Source of the DNA: Hyphomicrobium sp.
Lineage (GTDB): Bacteria > Pseudomonadota > Alphaproteobacteria > Rhizobiales > Hyphomicrobiaceae
NCBI GenBank assembly: GCA_030148425.1
Contig: JASBTM010000006.1
Location: 1-64,000 of the forward strand
Length of the DNA stretch: 64,000 nt
Direction: 5' to 3'
Below, one piece after another: positions 39,369-48,594 of the stretch. Every line of letters starts with the position of its first letter. Position 1 is the stretch's first letter. Both the position numbers and the translations under genes were made by a program. Under the pieces are notes generated by a model, which saw nothing but the letters and a program-made list of their open reading frames with translations, had not been told where the DNA came from and made no database searches.

Positions 39369-40829
39369 ATGACTAAGGTGCTTCAGAACTATATCGGAGG
39401 CAGCTTTCTCGCATCCGCACAAAGCGAGATGTTCGACAATGTCGATCCCGCCACGGGAGACGTTATTTCCAAAGTAGAGATCGCCCTCGCGCCCGAAGTC
39501 GACGCTGCACTGCAAACAGCAAAGAAGGGCCAAGCGCATTGGGCCGCGATGTCTGGTGCCGAGCGTGGGCGCGTTCTCAACAGGGCGGCGCGGATCCTCA
39601 GAGATCGCAACCGCGAGCTTGCTGAGATCGAAGTTCGCGACACTGGCAAACCGATCCAGGAAGCCGATGTCGTTGACGTCGTCAGCGGAGCCGACTGCAT
39701 TGAGTACTTCGCCGGAGTAGCGGCGACGCTTCATGGCGAGCAGATCGCGCTGAACAATGCTTTCGTTTACACGCGACGCGAGCCGATCGGCATTTGCGTC
39801 GGGATTGGCTCGTGGAATTACCCCATTCAAATCGCCTGCTGGAAGTCCGCTCCCGCGCTCGCATGCGGAAATGCCATGATTTTCAAAACTTCGGAGTTGA
39901 CGCCGACGACGTCGGTCAAGCTGGCCGAAATCTATACCGAAGCAGGCGTGCCAGACGGCGTATTTAACGTTTTGCATGGCGATGCCCGCACGGGTTCCAT
40001 GCTGACCACCGATCCGCGCGTGGCGAAAATCTCGCTGACGGGCTCGGTCGGTACCGGTAAGAAAATCGTTGCGGCCGCGGCGGCGACGCTGAAGCGAACG
40101 ACAATGGAACTCAGTGGCAAGTCGGCGCTCGTCGTGTTTCCCGATGCCGATCTCAGGCAAGCCGTTTCGGCGGCGATGCTCGGAAATTTCTATACGCAGG
40201 GCGAGATCTGCACCAATTGCACGCGCGTTTTCGTCCACGACGATATTTACGACGCCTTCATTGCAATGGTCGTCGAGCGGACCAAGAAGCTCAGGATTGG
40301 CCTGCCGCTCGAAGCGGATACCCAAGTCGGGGCTCTCATCTCGCGTCCGCACATGGAGCGGGTGCTGAGTTTCATCGCTGCCGGCCAGGCAGAAGGTGCG
40401 CGGCTGTGCTATGGCGGCGAGCGGGTCGACGTTGCGCCGCTCGATCGCGGAAACTTCGTGCGGCCGGCCGTCTTCGCTGAGTGTACCGACGAGATGAGCA
40501 TTGTGCGCGAGGAGATTTTCGGACCGGTGATGTCGGTTTTGAGGTTCCGCGACGAAGACGATGTGATCACGCGCGCCAACGCTACGCGCTTTGGCTTGGC
40601 GGCCGGTGTATTCACACGTGATTTGGCGCGGGCTCATCGCGTTGCCGCGCGGCTGGAAGCCGGCATCTGCTGGATCAACAATTACAACATCACGCCCGTC
40701 GAGATGCCATTTGGCGGCATCAAGGAATCCGGCTTCGGACACGAGAACGGTCAAGCGGCGATCGAGCACTATACGCAGTTGAAGAGCGTCTATGTCGAGC
40801 TCGGCGACGTGCAGTGTCCCTACGAATGA
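39369..40829 (+). CDS. betB: Betaine aldehyde dehydrogenase
   Basis: 486 residues from the ATG at 39369 (MTKVLQNYIGGSF), the normal BetB length; an upstream ATG at 39294 would add 25 atypical residues. ALDH motifs are present: IGSWNYPIQIACWKSAPALA near 150, LTGSVGTGKKI near 225, the catalytic glutamate in TMELSGKSALVVF near 248 and the catalytic cysteine in YTQGEICTNCTRVF near 283. It oxidises betaine aldehyde to glycine betaine with NAD(P)+. It is divergent from the regulator and 46 bp before betA. Confidence 0.92.
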   Translation: MTKVLQNYIGGSFLASAQSEMFDNVDPATGDVISKVEIALAPEVDAALQTAKKGQAHWAAMSGAERGRVLNRAARILRDRNRELAEIEVRDTGKPIQEADVVDVVSGADCIEYFAGVAATLHGEQIALNNAFVYTRREPIGICVGIGSWNYPIQIACWKSAPALACGNAMIFKTSELTPTTSVKLAEIYTEAGVPDGVFNVLHGDARTGSMLTTDPRVAKISLTGSVGTGKKIVAAAAATLKRTTMELSGKSALVVFPDADLRQAVSAAMLGNFYTQGEICTNCTRVFVHDDIYDAFIAMVVERTKKLRIGLPLEADTQVGALISRPHMERVLSFIAAGQAEGARLCYGGERVDVAPLDRGNFVRPAVFAECTDEMSIVREEIFGPVMSVLRFRDEDDVITRANATRFGLAAGVFTRDLARAHRVAARLEAGICWINNYNITPVEMPFGGIKESGFGHENGQAAIEHYTQLKSVYVELGDVQCPYE

Positions 40830-40875
40830 CAGCGCATTTGGAAATAGCGGAATAGAGATCGGGACCTAGGAAGCA

Positions 40876-42537
40876 ATGAGCACCACCCAAGACTACGATT
40901 ACATTATCGTCGGCGCGGGGTCGGCGGGTTGCGTGCTGGCAAATCGTCTGTCGGAGGATGCTGGCGTTCGCGTTCTGGTTCTCGAGGCGGGTCCGCAGGA
41001 CAACAGCATTTTCATTCACATGCCGTCGGCCTTCGCTTATCCGCTGGCAGGAACGAAATACAATTGGTGGTACGAGTCGGAGCCGGAGCCCTATCTCAAC
41101 AATCGCCGGATGTATTGCCCCCGCGGGCGGGTGGTCGGCGGGTCTTCGTCGATCAACGGCATGATCTACATTCGCGGTCACGCCTTCGACTATGACGCCT
41201 GGGCGCGCCGTCAGGGGCTGCAGGACTGGAGCTATTTCAACTGCCTGCCGTATTTCAAGAAAGCCGAGACGCGGCTTAAGGGCGGCGACAAATATCGTGG
41301 CGATTCCGGGCCGCTCTATGTGACGACGGCGCCGTGTACCAACCCGCTCTACGATACCTTCATCGAAGCGGGCCGCGAGGCCGGATATCCGGTGACCGAA
41401 GATATGAACGGTTACCAGCAGGAAGGCCTCGGCCGCATGGACATGACGGTCTACAAGGGCCGCCGATGGAGCGCAGCCCAGGCTTTTCTCCGTCCCGCAC
41501 AAAAACGCGGCAGGGTCGAGCTGAAGGCGAAGACCCTCGTGACGAGGATTTTGTTCGAGGGGCGCCGCGCGGTCGGCGTCGAGTTCAGTCGCGGCGGTCG
41601 TATCGAGACGGCGCGGGCCAGGCGCGAAGTCATCGTCAGCGGCGGCGCGATCAACTCTCCGCAGGTTCTCATGCTGTCCGGCATTGGCCCGGCCGATGAA
41701 TTGAAGAAGCTCGGCATTCCCGTCGTTCAGGACCTTCCGGGCGTCGGAGAGAACCTCCAAGATCACATCGAGGCTTATGTGCAGTACGAATGCACGAAGC
41801 CAGTTTCGATCTACAGCGCTAACAATCCTCTGGCGAAGCTAAAGATCGGCATCGAATGGATTTTGACGGGGAAGGGGCTTGGCGCCACCAATCATTTCGA
41901 ATCCGGGGGCTTCATTCGCAGCGAAGCCGGAGTTCTGCACCCTGATTTGCAGTATCACTTCTTCCCGATGGCGATCAGCTATGACGGGACGTCGGCGGCC
42001 AAGGGGCACGGCTTCCAGGCGCATATCGGGCCGATGCGGCCGACGAGCCGAGGGTACGTGAAGCTTAAGTCGTCCGATCCGCGCGAATATCCGCGGGTGC
42101 TGTTCAACTATATGCAGACAGAGCAGGACCGGAAGGAAATGCGGGCGGGCATCCGTCTGACGCGGGAGATCTTCGCACAGAAGGCGTTCGATCCGTACCG
42201 TGGCGCCGAGCTAGCCCCTGGGCCGGAGGCCACCAGCGACGATGCCATCGATGCGTTCATTCGCGAAAAGGCCGAGAGCGCCTATCACCCGTCGTGTTCG
42301 TGCCGGATGGGAACCGACGAGATGGCCGTTGTCGACGGTGCGGGCCGTGTCTATGGCGTCGAAGGGCTCCGCGTCGTCGACGCATCCATCATGCCTGACG
42401 TGGTCAGTGGAAACCTGAACGTGCCGACGATCATGATGGCGGAGAAGTTGGCGGACGCCATTCGGGGACGCACTCCGCTTCCGGCCGCGGAAGTGCCGGT
42501 GTGGTCCAATCCAAACTATCAGACAGAACAACGATAA
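40876..42537 (+). CDS. betA: Choline dehydrogenase (GMC oxidoreductase)
   Basis: 553 residues. The N-terminal FAD motif is [20 protein letters not shown]. The GMC signature 1 is [19 protein letters not shown] near residue 82, and signature 2 is [18 protein letters not shown] near residue 255. The catalytic His pair lies in [12 protein letters not shown] near 470 and [16 protein letters not shown] near the end. It oxidises choline to betaine aldehyde at the membrane. With betB, the transporter and the gbc/dgc/sox genes it completes a choline-to-glycine route within 23 kb. Confidence 0.93.
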   Translation: MSTTQDYDYIIVGAGSAGCVLANRLSEDAGVRVLVLEAGPQDNSIFIHMPSAFAYPLAGTKYNWWYESEPEPYLNNRRMYCPRGRVVGGSSSINGMIYIRGHAFDYDAWARRQGLQDWSYFNCLPYFKKAETRLKGGDKYRGDSGPLYVTTAPCTNPLYDTFIEAGREAGYPVTEDMNGYQQEGLGRMDMTVYKGRRWSAAQAFLRPAQKRGRVELKAKTLVTRILFEGRRAVGVEFSRGGRIETARARREVIVSGGAINSPQVLMLSGIGPADELKKLGIPVVQDLPGVGENLQDHIEAYVQYECTKPVSIYSANNPLAKLKIGIEWILTGKGLGATNHFESGGFIRSEAGVLHPDLQYHFFPMAISYDGTSAAKGHGFQAHIGPMRPTSRGYVKLKSSDPREYPRVLFNYMQTEQDRKEMRAGIRLTREIFAQKAFDPYRGAELAPGPEATSDDAIDAFIREKAESAYHPSCSCRMGTDEMAVVDGAGRVYGVEGLRVVDASIMPDVVSGNLNVPTIMMAEKLADAIRGRTPLPAAEVPVWSNPNYQTEQR

Positions 42538-42540
42538 GGT

Positions 42541-42575
42541 GAGCGGCGCGCGCCGATATCGGACGCCGGCCGCTC
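42541..42575. terminator. Hairpin between convergent betA and emrB
   Basis: Arms GAGCGGC (42541-42547) and GCCGCTC (42569-42575) flank a GC-rich loop that contains the palindrome CCGATATCGG. It fills the 54-bp gap between two stop codons, as expected of a bidirectional terminator, but it lacks a clear T-run. Confidence 0.4.
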
Positions 42576-42591
42576 GCATCTCTTCGCGCGA

Positions 42592-44154
42592 TTATTTATC
42601 TGCACTCGCAGCAAATCGCGACGCGCGGCCGGTTTGCTTCAAGAGCAAAACGAACGGAATGAGCAGAAGGAAGCTCAGCGTTACGAAGCCGAAGGCCTCG
42701 ATGAAGCCGATCATCGTAGACTGTCGGGTCAGCTCCGAGGCCAGGAGTTCTCTTATTTTCGGGTCGGACGGCGGAAGGCCCGTCGAATTGAGCCAGGCCT
42801 GAAATGCCGGATTGTAAGGATTGATCCCGGCGGCGAGCGTCTGCAGGTTTTCGTGTGTCGACCGGGTCAGGATCGTCGCTCCGATGGCGATGCCAAGCGA
42901 CCCGCCAATCGTTCTCGCGATATTGAAGATGCTCGCAGCTTGGTCGGACGCAGTCTTGGGCAGCGTCTGGTAGGCGAGCGTCGACAGCGGAACGAAGATC
43001 ATGCCCATGCCGATGCCTTGCACGATGCTTGGCGCAATGATCCAGAATCTGTCGACGTCGAGATTGTAAGTCGTTGTCACGTAAGTCCCGGCTGCGGATA
43101 GCGTCAAACCGAAAAAGACGAGCCAGCGGGAATCGATGCGCTGGATGAGCGTGGCAACCACGATCATTCCGACGGCGACCGCAATTCCTCTCGGAGCCAT
43201 CACCAGTCCGGCGGTGCTCGCCGGATAACCGAGCAGATGCTCGAGGAACAATGGCTGCAGCGCGATGGTGCTGAGCATTCCCACGCCAAACGCCATAATC
43301 AGAAACGTCGAGGTCGCGAGGTTGCGGTCCTTTAGAAGATTGAGCCTCAGGATCGCGTCCGGCCGGTTGAAGCTTCGCGTCGCGAACATGGTTAGACAAA
43401 AGGCCGACACGACCGCGAGCGCAACGATCAACTGCGACTGCAGCCAGCCTTCGCTGTTGCCGCGATCCAGGAGCATCTGCAGGCTGCCAACGCCGACGGC
43501 TAGGAGCAGGGCGCCAATCCAATCGAAAGCCGCGCCGGAATACGGCGTCGCCTTGATATAGGCTGAGATCAAAATGAGATTGATGATCCCGATCGGCAGG
43601 TTGACGTAGAACACCCATTGCCAGCCGAGGTTATCGGTAATGAAACCGCCGACGGTCGGCCCCATGATCGGCCCGAGGAGAACGCCAATGCCCCAGATCG
43701 CCATGGCCTTGCCGCGCTTCTCAGGCTCAAAGCTGTCGACCATCGTCGCCTGAGAGAGAGGGACGACGCTTGCGCCGAAGGCGCCCTGCAGCAAACGGAA
43801 GACAACCATTTGCATCAGCGAATGCGCTTGTCCGCAAAGCATCGATGCAACGACGAAGCCAGCGACGCTGACGGTCAGGACGCGTTTTCGCCCGAAGCGC
43901 TCCGCGAGAAAGCCGCTCATCGGAATGATAATGGCTTCCGCGACGATGTAAGAGGTGAGCACCCAGGTGATTTGGTCGGGCGTAGCGCCGAGCGTGCCCA
44001 TCATGTCGGGAAGCGCCACGTTGACGATGGTCATGTCGAGAATGACCATCAGCACCGCAAGCAAAACGGCGAGAGAACTCAGAAGCCTGTGGGGCCCGGC
44101 GGAGGCGCTTTCGAGCGCCCCGGCCTGATTACTTGGCGCCACTACCTGCTCCAT
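42592..44154 (-). CDS. emrB: DHA2-family multidrug efflux MFS permease
   Basis: 520 residues with about fourteen hydrophobic segments. Motif D1-like LDMTIVNVALPDMMG lies in the first helix. The loop 2-3 motif is GFLAERFGRKRVL near residue 81. The antiporter motif C region is GPIMGPTVGGFITDNLGWQW near residue 156. This is the EmrB/QacA group of proton-driven exporters. The start overlaps the end of the HlyD-type gene by 26 bp, so the two form an EmrAB-like pump. No TolC-type outer-membrane channel is encoded nearby. The exported compound is unknown. Confidence 0.88.
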   Translation of the reverse strand: MEQVVAPSNQAGALESASAGPHRLLSSLAVLLAVLMVILDMTIVNVALPDMMGTLGATPDQITWVLTSYIVAEAIIIPMSGFLAERFGRKRVLTVSVAGFVVASMLCGQAHSLMQMVVFRLLQGAFGASVVPLSQATMVDSFEPEKRGKAMAIWGIGVLLGPIMGPTVGGFITDNLGWQWVFYVNLPIGIINLILISAYIKATPYSGAAFDWIGALLLAVGVGSLQMLLDRGNSEGWLQSQLIVALAVVSAFCLTMFATRSFNRPDAILRLNLLKDRNLATSTFLIMAFGVGMLSTIALQPLFLEHLLGYPASTAGLVMAPRGIAVAVGMIVVATLIQRIDSRWLVFFGLTLSAAGTYVTTTYNLDVDRFWIIAPSIVQGIGMGMIFVPLSTLAYQTLPKTASDQAASIFNIARTIGGSLGIAIGATILTRSTHENLQTLAAGINPYNPAFQAWLNSTGLPPSDPKIRELLASELTRQSTMIGFIEAFGFVTLSFLLLIPFVLLLKQTGRASRFAASADK

Positions 44155-45016
44155 CCGACGTCGTATCGATCGTCACCGATGCTGAGGCGCCGACGCCGAG
44201 GGGCGGGTCGTCCGCATCGAGTGTCAGTGCGATCCGAACGGGAAAGCGCTGGACGACCTTAACCCAGCTACCCGTCGCGTTCTCGGAAGGCATCAGGGAG
44301 AATGCTGACGAGCTGGCGCGGCTCACCGCTTCGACCTTGCCGGTCAACTTTTTCGACGGATCGCTATCGAGCCAGACAGTAGCGTTTTGGCCCGGCTTGA
44401 TCCGCGCGAGGTCGGTTTCCTTGAAGTTCGCGTCGACCCACCAGGTCGAGGTATCGACAAGCGGGAACAAGGGAACGCCGGCCTTTGCGACTTCGCCGGG
44501 GCGGATGCGGACTTTGCCGACGGTGCCATCGATTGGGGCTTTGATTGTCGCGTGGCCGAGCTCAGCATTGGCTTCCGCGACCGCAATGTCGGCCTCTTCG
44601 GCATTGCCCTTGGCAGCGGCCGCCTGCGCGCCGGTAGCCTGGGCGGCCTGTTGCTGGGCGATATCGCGGCGGATTTCGGCCCGCTTGAGTGTTGCCCGGA
44701 ATGGTCCCTGGTTGAGTTCGACCATCACGTCGCCCTGCTTGACCTCGGCAAACTCCTGAACCTTCACATCCATGATGAGGCCGGTGACCACCGGCGTGAT
44801 TTGGATGATGTTGGCTTGAACCTGAGCGTTATCGGTCGACGGATAGAGTGTTTCGTGTTGCCAATAAGCGTAGCCAGCAGCGATGAGGGCTATGACGGTG
44901 AGGAGGCCAAAGATGGCGAGGCCACGCCTGGAAAGTAGCGGTTTGCGCTCAAGCGAGGCGGTGGCGACTTGGGACCCGTTCGCAGGCGGTTTCTTATCTG
45001 GCAATCGGTCCTGCAT
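44129..45016 (-). CDS. emrA: HlyD-family membrane fusion protein (EmrA-like)
   Basis: 295 residues from the ATG at 45016; the frame stays open to 45097. A single N-terminal membrane anchor (RGLAIFGLLTVIALIAAGYA) precedes a biotinyl-lipoyl-like half (YPSTDNAQVQANIIQITPVV). A short Ala-rich helical hairpin (about residues 115-155) and the second lipoyl/beta-barrel half (IKAPIDGTVGKVRIRPGEVA, NATVWLDSD) follow. It bridges the inner-membrane EmrB to an outer-membrane channel. The hairpin is short, which fits pumps handling small molecules. A candidate operator and attenuator lie upstream. Confidence 0.88.
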   Translation of the reverse strand: MQDRLPDKKPPANGSQVATASLERKPLLSRRGLAIFGLLTVIALIAAGYAYWQHETLYPSTDNAQVQANIIQITPVVTGLIMDVKVQEFAEVKQGDVMVELNQGPFRATLKRAEIRRDIAQQQAAQATGAQAAAAKGNAEEADIAVAEANAELGHATIKAPIDGTVGKVRIRPGEVAKAGVPLFPLVDTSTWWVDANFKETDLARIKPGQNATVWLDSDPSKKLTGKVEAVSRASSSAFSLMPSENATGSWVKVVQRFPVRIALTLDADDPPLGVGASASVTIDTTSDGAGSGAK

Positions 45017-45122
45017 CGATTTTTTCCGCTTATTCGAAGGCTGCAACTGACGTCGTCCCTTTAAGGTTGCCGTGACGGGCGCGGCTGCAATTAACATGCT
45101 TTAAGACGCGTGTATGCTTGTC

Positions 45123-45153
45123 GGCGCGACGGCCTATATATGCCGTCCGCGCG
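45123..45153. promoter_or_regulatory. Inverted repeat upstream of emrA, possible operator
   Basis: GACGGC (45128-45133) and GCCGTC (45142-45147) are separated by the A/T-rich CTATATAT. Flanking bases extend the symmetry to about ten per arm with one bulged base (GCGCG-ACGGC against GCCGTCCGCGC). It lies about 110 bp before the emrA ATG, in the region where a TetR- or MarR-type repressor could bind. No regulator gene lies next to the pump. Confidence 0.35.
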
Positions 45154-45206
45154 GAAGCGGCCCCAGGGGGGATTGCTCCATCCGGTAGGTGGTGGGGTGT
45201 CATATG

Positions 45207-45250
45207 CAAAAAGCCGTACCGCTGCCCTCTCTATAGGCCCTACCGGCTTT
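45207..45250 (-). terminator. Intrinsic-terminator-like hairpin in the emrA upstream region
   Basis: On the minus strand AAAGCCGGTA pairs with TACGGCTTT (one bulge), around a ~20-base loop, and the second arm runs into TTTTTG. It lies ~190 bp before emrA, with no minus-strand gene before it, so it would end a short leader RNA or a small transcript. Confidence 0.35.
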
Positions 45251-45485
45251 GCTCGCCAACGCGACAATCTCCCATTGTGATCCGCTCAAATGTCGCGGAG
45301 CAGTTTTGGGGCGCGGGCGCCCTGTCTCGGTCCTTAATATTAACGGCGATTTGCCATCCGGTGTTGGAAGGGTACGCGCCAACTTTAACGGATCGCGAGC
45401 GATTTTGAGGGACAGTCGAGGCCGATATTCTGGACCGTGCGACGTCGCCGGATCCTGCAAAGTGATATTTTCCGAGGATAAGTGT

Positions 45486-46118
45486 GTGCCGAAGCGGTTA
45501 AATCAGGCTGACGCTACGTATTCTCGCCTGCTCGCGCAGTACGCGAAGACGCCATTCGAATCGACCGATGTCGAACGGCGGCTGGCGCAACTGGTCAGCG
45601 AAGAACCCATCGTCGAGATGAAGACGAAGAGCCCGCAGCTATTCTACGTGAGGCGTTCCATCTCGGATGCCGGGGTGACGTATAAGGTTTTCCGCTCCGA
45701 AATCACCGCGATCTCGGGCGAAGACGCGATCGGCGCCTGCGAAATTGGAAGAGTCGCGGCCGGGATTTGCTGCATCCGAAACGCCGAAGTCTCGCGATCT
45801 GACCAGCAAAAGGGCATCGCGACCGCCGTCTACGACCTCATCACATCCGACATGGCCAGGGTCGGCGGGCTGTTGTGGCCGGTGGCTCCCGGAAAAATGA
45901 CGGACGCGGAATTCAAGGTGTGGTGGAGGCGATCGCCCGCGCTCGTCTTTTACTATCCGCACCGCTATCGATTGGGTCTTCGGCCGAGGGCCGAATTTGA
46001 GGAATTGTTTGACGTTACGGTGCGCAGCGGAATCTGGGACCGGACGTTGGCGTATGCGAGTGGCCTTGTAAGTCGGGTCCGGCGTTCTGCGTGCCATACC
46101 GGCATTCGCCGTCGATGA
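45486..46118 (+). CDS. GNAT-like acetyltransferase fold protein, hypothetical
   Basis: 210 residues from a GTG at 45486 with GAGGATA before it; the frame is open from a start at 45249, but the extra 79 residues look non-coding. The middle holds EIGRVAAGICCIRNAEVSRS followed by DQQKGIATAVYDLI, which resembles the acetyl-CoA-binding loop (Q/R-x-x-G-x-A/G) and helix of GNAT N-acetyltransferases. The C-terminal 100 residues contain WWRRSPALVFYYPHRYRLG and match nothing I know. It is divergent from the emrAB pump and convergent with the L,D-transpeptidase gene. The substrate is unknown. Confidence 0.5.
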   Translation: MPKRLNQADATYSRLLAQYAKTPFESTDVERRLAQLVSEEPIVEMKTKSPQLFYVRRSISDAGVTYKVFRSEITAISGEDAIGACEIGRVAAGICCIRNAEVSRSDQQKGIATAVYDLITSDMARVGGLLWPVAPGKMTDAEFKVWWRRSPALVFYYPHRYRLGLRPRAEFEELFDVTVRSGIWDRTLAYASGLVSRVRRSACHTGIRRR

Positions 46119-46173
46119 CCGCTTGAGGGCGGTAAACGCCAGAGTCCAACACTGACGCACCGAACCATCGATT

Positions 46174-46202
46174 GGCCGCGCCGATAAAGGGTCCGCGCGG
46201 CC
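46174..46202. terminator. Hairpin between convergent genes
   Basis: Perfect 8-bp arms GGCCGCGC (46174-46181) and GCGCGGCC (46195-46202) with a 13-base loop lie between the stops of the GNAT-like gene and the L,D-transpeptidase gene. It probably serves both strands. There is no strong T-run. Confidence 0.4.
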
Positions 46203-46219
46203 GTCCTATCGAGAAGAGC

Positions 46220-47878
46220 TTACCACCAGCCGAAGAACGACTTTTGCCTCGGGTATGCTTGACGGCGGCCGTAGCGGTCGTAGCCGTAATAGAAGTCGTC
46301 GGCACTGTCGCCTTGGAAGTTGTCGTTACGGAAGAACTGCTTCGGGCGTTTCTTGATGCCGCCCTGCGGTTCGGTGCTGATGAGTACGACAAAGTCGGTC
46401 GATTTCGCGGTCTCTTTGCTTGCAGCCTCATCGGAGACGATGAGAGAGGAACCGGGCCAAACGGCGCTCGACAGCTTCTCTGCGACCTCGGGCGGAATCG
46501 TGATGCGATCCAACGCGGCGCTTGCCTCGGCCGCATTGGTCAGCGGAGGAGTGTCGGCATCGCTGAGACGCCGCCGGCGGTCGTCGTTAGAGGCATAATC
46601 CGCCTCGCGATGCCCGAGAGACACAGCCATCCAGCGGACGTCGTGCGCGCCGTTCGCATAGTCCATTGCCGTGAAGACATGCGTGCCAATTGGCTTGTCG
46701 GGGTCAGAGATCGTTACGGGGGCTTCGAAAACAGGTTCGTAGCCCTGCCGAACGTAGAGGCGCTGCGTCTTGAGGCTGATAAATACCGATATCGGTTTTG
46801 TCTTGCGCTTGGCCTCTTCGAAAACGGCGACAGCAGCATCGCGCGCAGCGAGAGCGGGAGCGGCCGCCTGCGTTGCAGCTTGAAATTCGGCATCGGCGGC
46901 CTTCAGCGCTTCTGCTGCGGCTGCAACTTTCGCGGTTGCGCTTTCAGCATCTTTGAGCGCGCGTGCCTTAGCGTCTTCCCATTTCTTCTTGGCCTTATCG
47001 GATTTGGCGCTATTCAACGCCTTATCTGCTTTGTCCAGCCGGGTATCTGCGGCCTTCTTCGATGCCTCGGCTTTGCGAAGCGCCTTCGTGGCCCGATCGC
47101 GCGGCTCTTTCTTGTCCGCGATCGCTTGTTCCATTTCCTTTGCCTGATCCACGGCCGCGTCGGCCAGGATACGCTTGCCGTCGGCGATGGATTTCAACGC
47201 GTCGTACTCGGCTTGCCTTGCAGGCCAATTGCGAAGATCAGGCTCGAATGCCGCGTTCGTCGCATCGCCGCCGTCCGGGTCCTGGTAGGACATCGGGATG
47301 GCAATCGCGGAGCGAAGGGCTTGCGGCGGAGTCGGCTTCATGAGGAGAGGATGAGAAATTTCGACCGGCGCAACGTCGTCATAGGCGACGACCACGCGCA
47401 TCCCAACTCTTGTCATCGGAAAAAGGCGCTGAGCAAAGCTGTCCGGCATGCGCACGCAACCGTGTGAGGCCGGGTAGCCTGGAAGCTGTCCAGCGTGCAG
47501 GGCGATGCCCGACCACGTCAGTCGCTGCATAAAGGGCATCGATGCGTCGTCGTAAAGGTTCGAGTGGTGTTCTTCTTCCTTTTGCAGGACGCTGTAGACG
47601 CCGACGGGTGTCTCGTAGTCGGTTCGCCCGCTCGATACTCGCGCGCTCATGGAGCCGCCAGCGGCGTCGTAAATGGAGACCCTTTGATCCTTGATGGAGA
47701 CAACGGCCAACACTGCGGGACCGGAGATGGTGTCCTGAAGAACGTCCTCAACGACCGGCCGTGAGCGGCGTTTCTCTGCATCGGCCGATTGGATGGCCGT
47801 GATTGAGGCGAAGGCGGCCAGCACGATTGTGGCGGAATGCTTCACCAGATGCTGTCGCCGGATTGGCAAACTGAACAT
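46220..47878 (-). CDS. Large exported L,D-transpeptidase (YkuD) with coiled coil
   Basis: 552 residues. The signal peptide is residues 13-34 (ending SADA). A YkuD domain covers about residues 55-165, with the catalytic motif SHGCVRMP containing His139, Cys141 and Arg143. Residues ~215-345 are Ala/Lys/Glu/Asp-rich heptad-like sequence (KRILADAAVDQAKEMEQA onward), predicted to be a coiled coil. Residues ~355-430 look like the first half of a second YkuD fold (SVFISLKTQRLYVRQGYEP, PDKPIGTHVFTAMDY), but no second HGC motif follows. The enzyme forms 3-3 peptidoglycan crosslinks or attaches proteins to the wall in the periplasm. A Tyr/Asp/Arg-rich tail ends the protein. Confidence 0.85.
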   Translation of the reverse strand: MFSLPIRRQHLVKHSATIVLAAFASITAIQSADAEKRRSRPVVEDVLQDTISGPAVLAVVSIKDQRVSIYDAAGGSMSARVSSGRTDYETPVGVYSVLQKEEEHHSNLYDDASMPFMQRLTWSGIALHAGQLPGYPASHGCVRMPDSFAQRLFPMTRVGMRVVVAYDDVAPVEISHPLLMKPTPPQALRSAIAIPMSYQDPDGGDATNAAFEPDLRNWPARQAEYDALKSIADGKRILADAAVDQAKEMEQAIADKKEPRDRATKALRKAEASKKAADTRLDKADKALNSAKSDKAKKKWEDAKARALKDAESATAKVAAAAEALKAADAEFQAATQAAAPALAARDAAVAVFEEAKRKTKPISVFISLKTQRLYVRQGYEPVFEAPVTISDPDKPIGTHVFTAMDYANGAHDVRWMAVSLGHREADYASNDDRRRRLSDADTPPLTNAAEASAALDRITIPPEVAEKLSSAVWPGSSLIVSDEAASKETAKSTDFVVLISTEPQGGIKKRPKQFFRNDNFQGDSADDFYYGYDRYGRRQAYPRQKSFFGWW

Positions 47879-48046
47879 TTTTCAGACCTTAACCTATGGC
47901 AGCCGACGCGAAACTTTGAACTACAGCGTAGTCTGAAGGTGGTTGAGCATTAATTAGCGCATGCCCCGCTTTCGTTGTCATCGATGAAGTTTATCGGCCT
48001 CACCGCAGTAAAAGATTACGCGGCAATCGCGTCGAGCAAGGGGCGT

Positions 48047-48090
48047 GAAAAAAGAATAGGGCCCCCAATGCACGCATGCGTTGAGAGCCC
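48047..48090 (-). terminator. Rho-independent terminator of the Gly/His-rich protein gene
   Basis: Read on the minus strand, GGGCTCTCAACGCATGCG pairs (with mismatches) with TGCATTGGGGGCCC, and is followed by TATTCTTTTTT. It lies 37 bp after the stop codon at 48127 and is oriented for that gene. Confidence 0.65.
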
Positions 48091-48126
48091 ATCCAAGTGT
48101 CACTTATGAGTGTGGTCGTTCAGTCC

Positions 48127-48594
48127 TCAATAATCGGGGCACACCCACCGGCGATAGCGCCTGCTCCACAAGCAGCTGTCGTCGTCGTCATAAAAGCCGT
48201 TATCATAATAGAAATACGGATAGCCGCCGAAGATGAAGCGATGACGGTGATCATGATTGTGGCCATGGAAATGGGACCCGTGTAATCGGCCCATGCCGCC
48301 GTCAGCGAAGCGCGAGCGGCCGGCGAAATGACCGCCGCGAAAACCTCCACCGGGGAAGCCCCCGCCACGAAATCCGCCGCCCCCGTGGAAGCCTCCAAAG
48401 CCCCCGCCACCATGGGAGCCGCCGAAGTTACCGCCACCACCGCCTCCGCCTGACCTGACAGGCTCTGCCAACGATATTGAGGGCGCCTGCGCGCCGGAGT
48501 GCAGTTGGGCTGCGGGATAAGCGTTTGCGGCACCTGTCGCGACGGTAATCGCCAGGCCACCAGCAGCAATGAGCAATAAGGGTTTGTTCGACAT
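48127..48594 (-). CDS. Exported Gly- and His-rich small protein
   Basis: 155 residues from the ATG at 48594 with GGAGACACCC before it; the longer frame to 48756 adds 54 Arg/Pro-rich residues unlike a protein start. A signal peptide ends at ANAYP. About 75 residues of Gly-Gly-Phe/His repeats follow (GGGGFGGFHGGGGFRGGGF). Then come a His cluster (HGSHFHGHNHDHRHRF), an aromatic stretch with four Asp and the ending CLWSRRYRRWVCPDY. This last Cys-x(n)-Cys tail is common to small exported Rhizobiales proteins of unknown role. The His and Asp clusters suggest metal binding, which is inference. Confidence 0.75.
   Translation of the reverse strand: MSNKPLLLIAAGGLAITVATGAANAYPAAQLHSGAQAPSISLAEPVRSGGGGGGGNFGGSHGGGGFGGFHGGGGFRGGGFPGGGFRGGHFAGRSRFADGGMGRLHGSHFHGHNHDHRHRFIFGGYPYFYYDNGFYDDDDSCLWSRRYRRWVCPDY

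Noticed and set aside
39177-40769. Long minus-strand open frame (530 codons) opposite betB
   Set aside because: The plus strand encodes a complete aldehyde dehydrogenase. The opposite frame is Arg/His/Asp-rich with no domain, as expected from GC-rich codon bias.
45249-45485. N-terminal extension of the GNAT-like gene
   Set aside because: The extra 79 residues look like translated intergenic DNA and overlap a terminator-like hairpin; the GTG at 45486 has a ribosome site.
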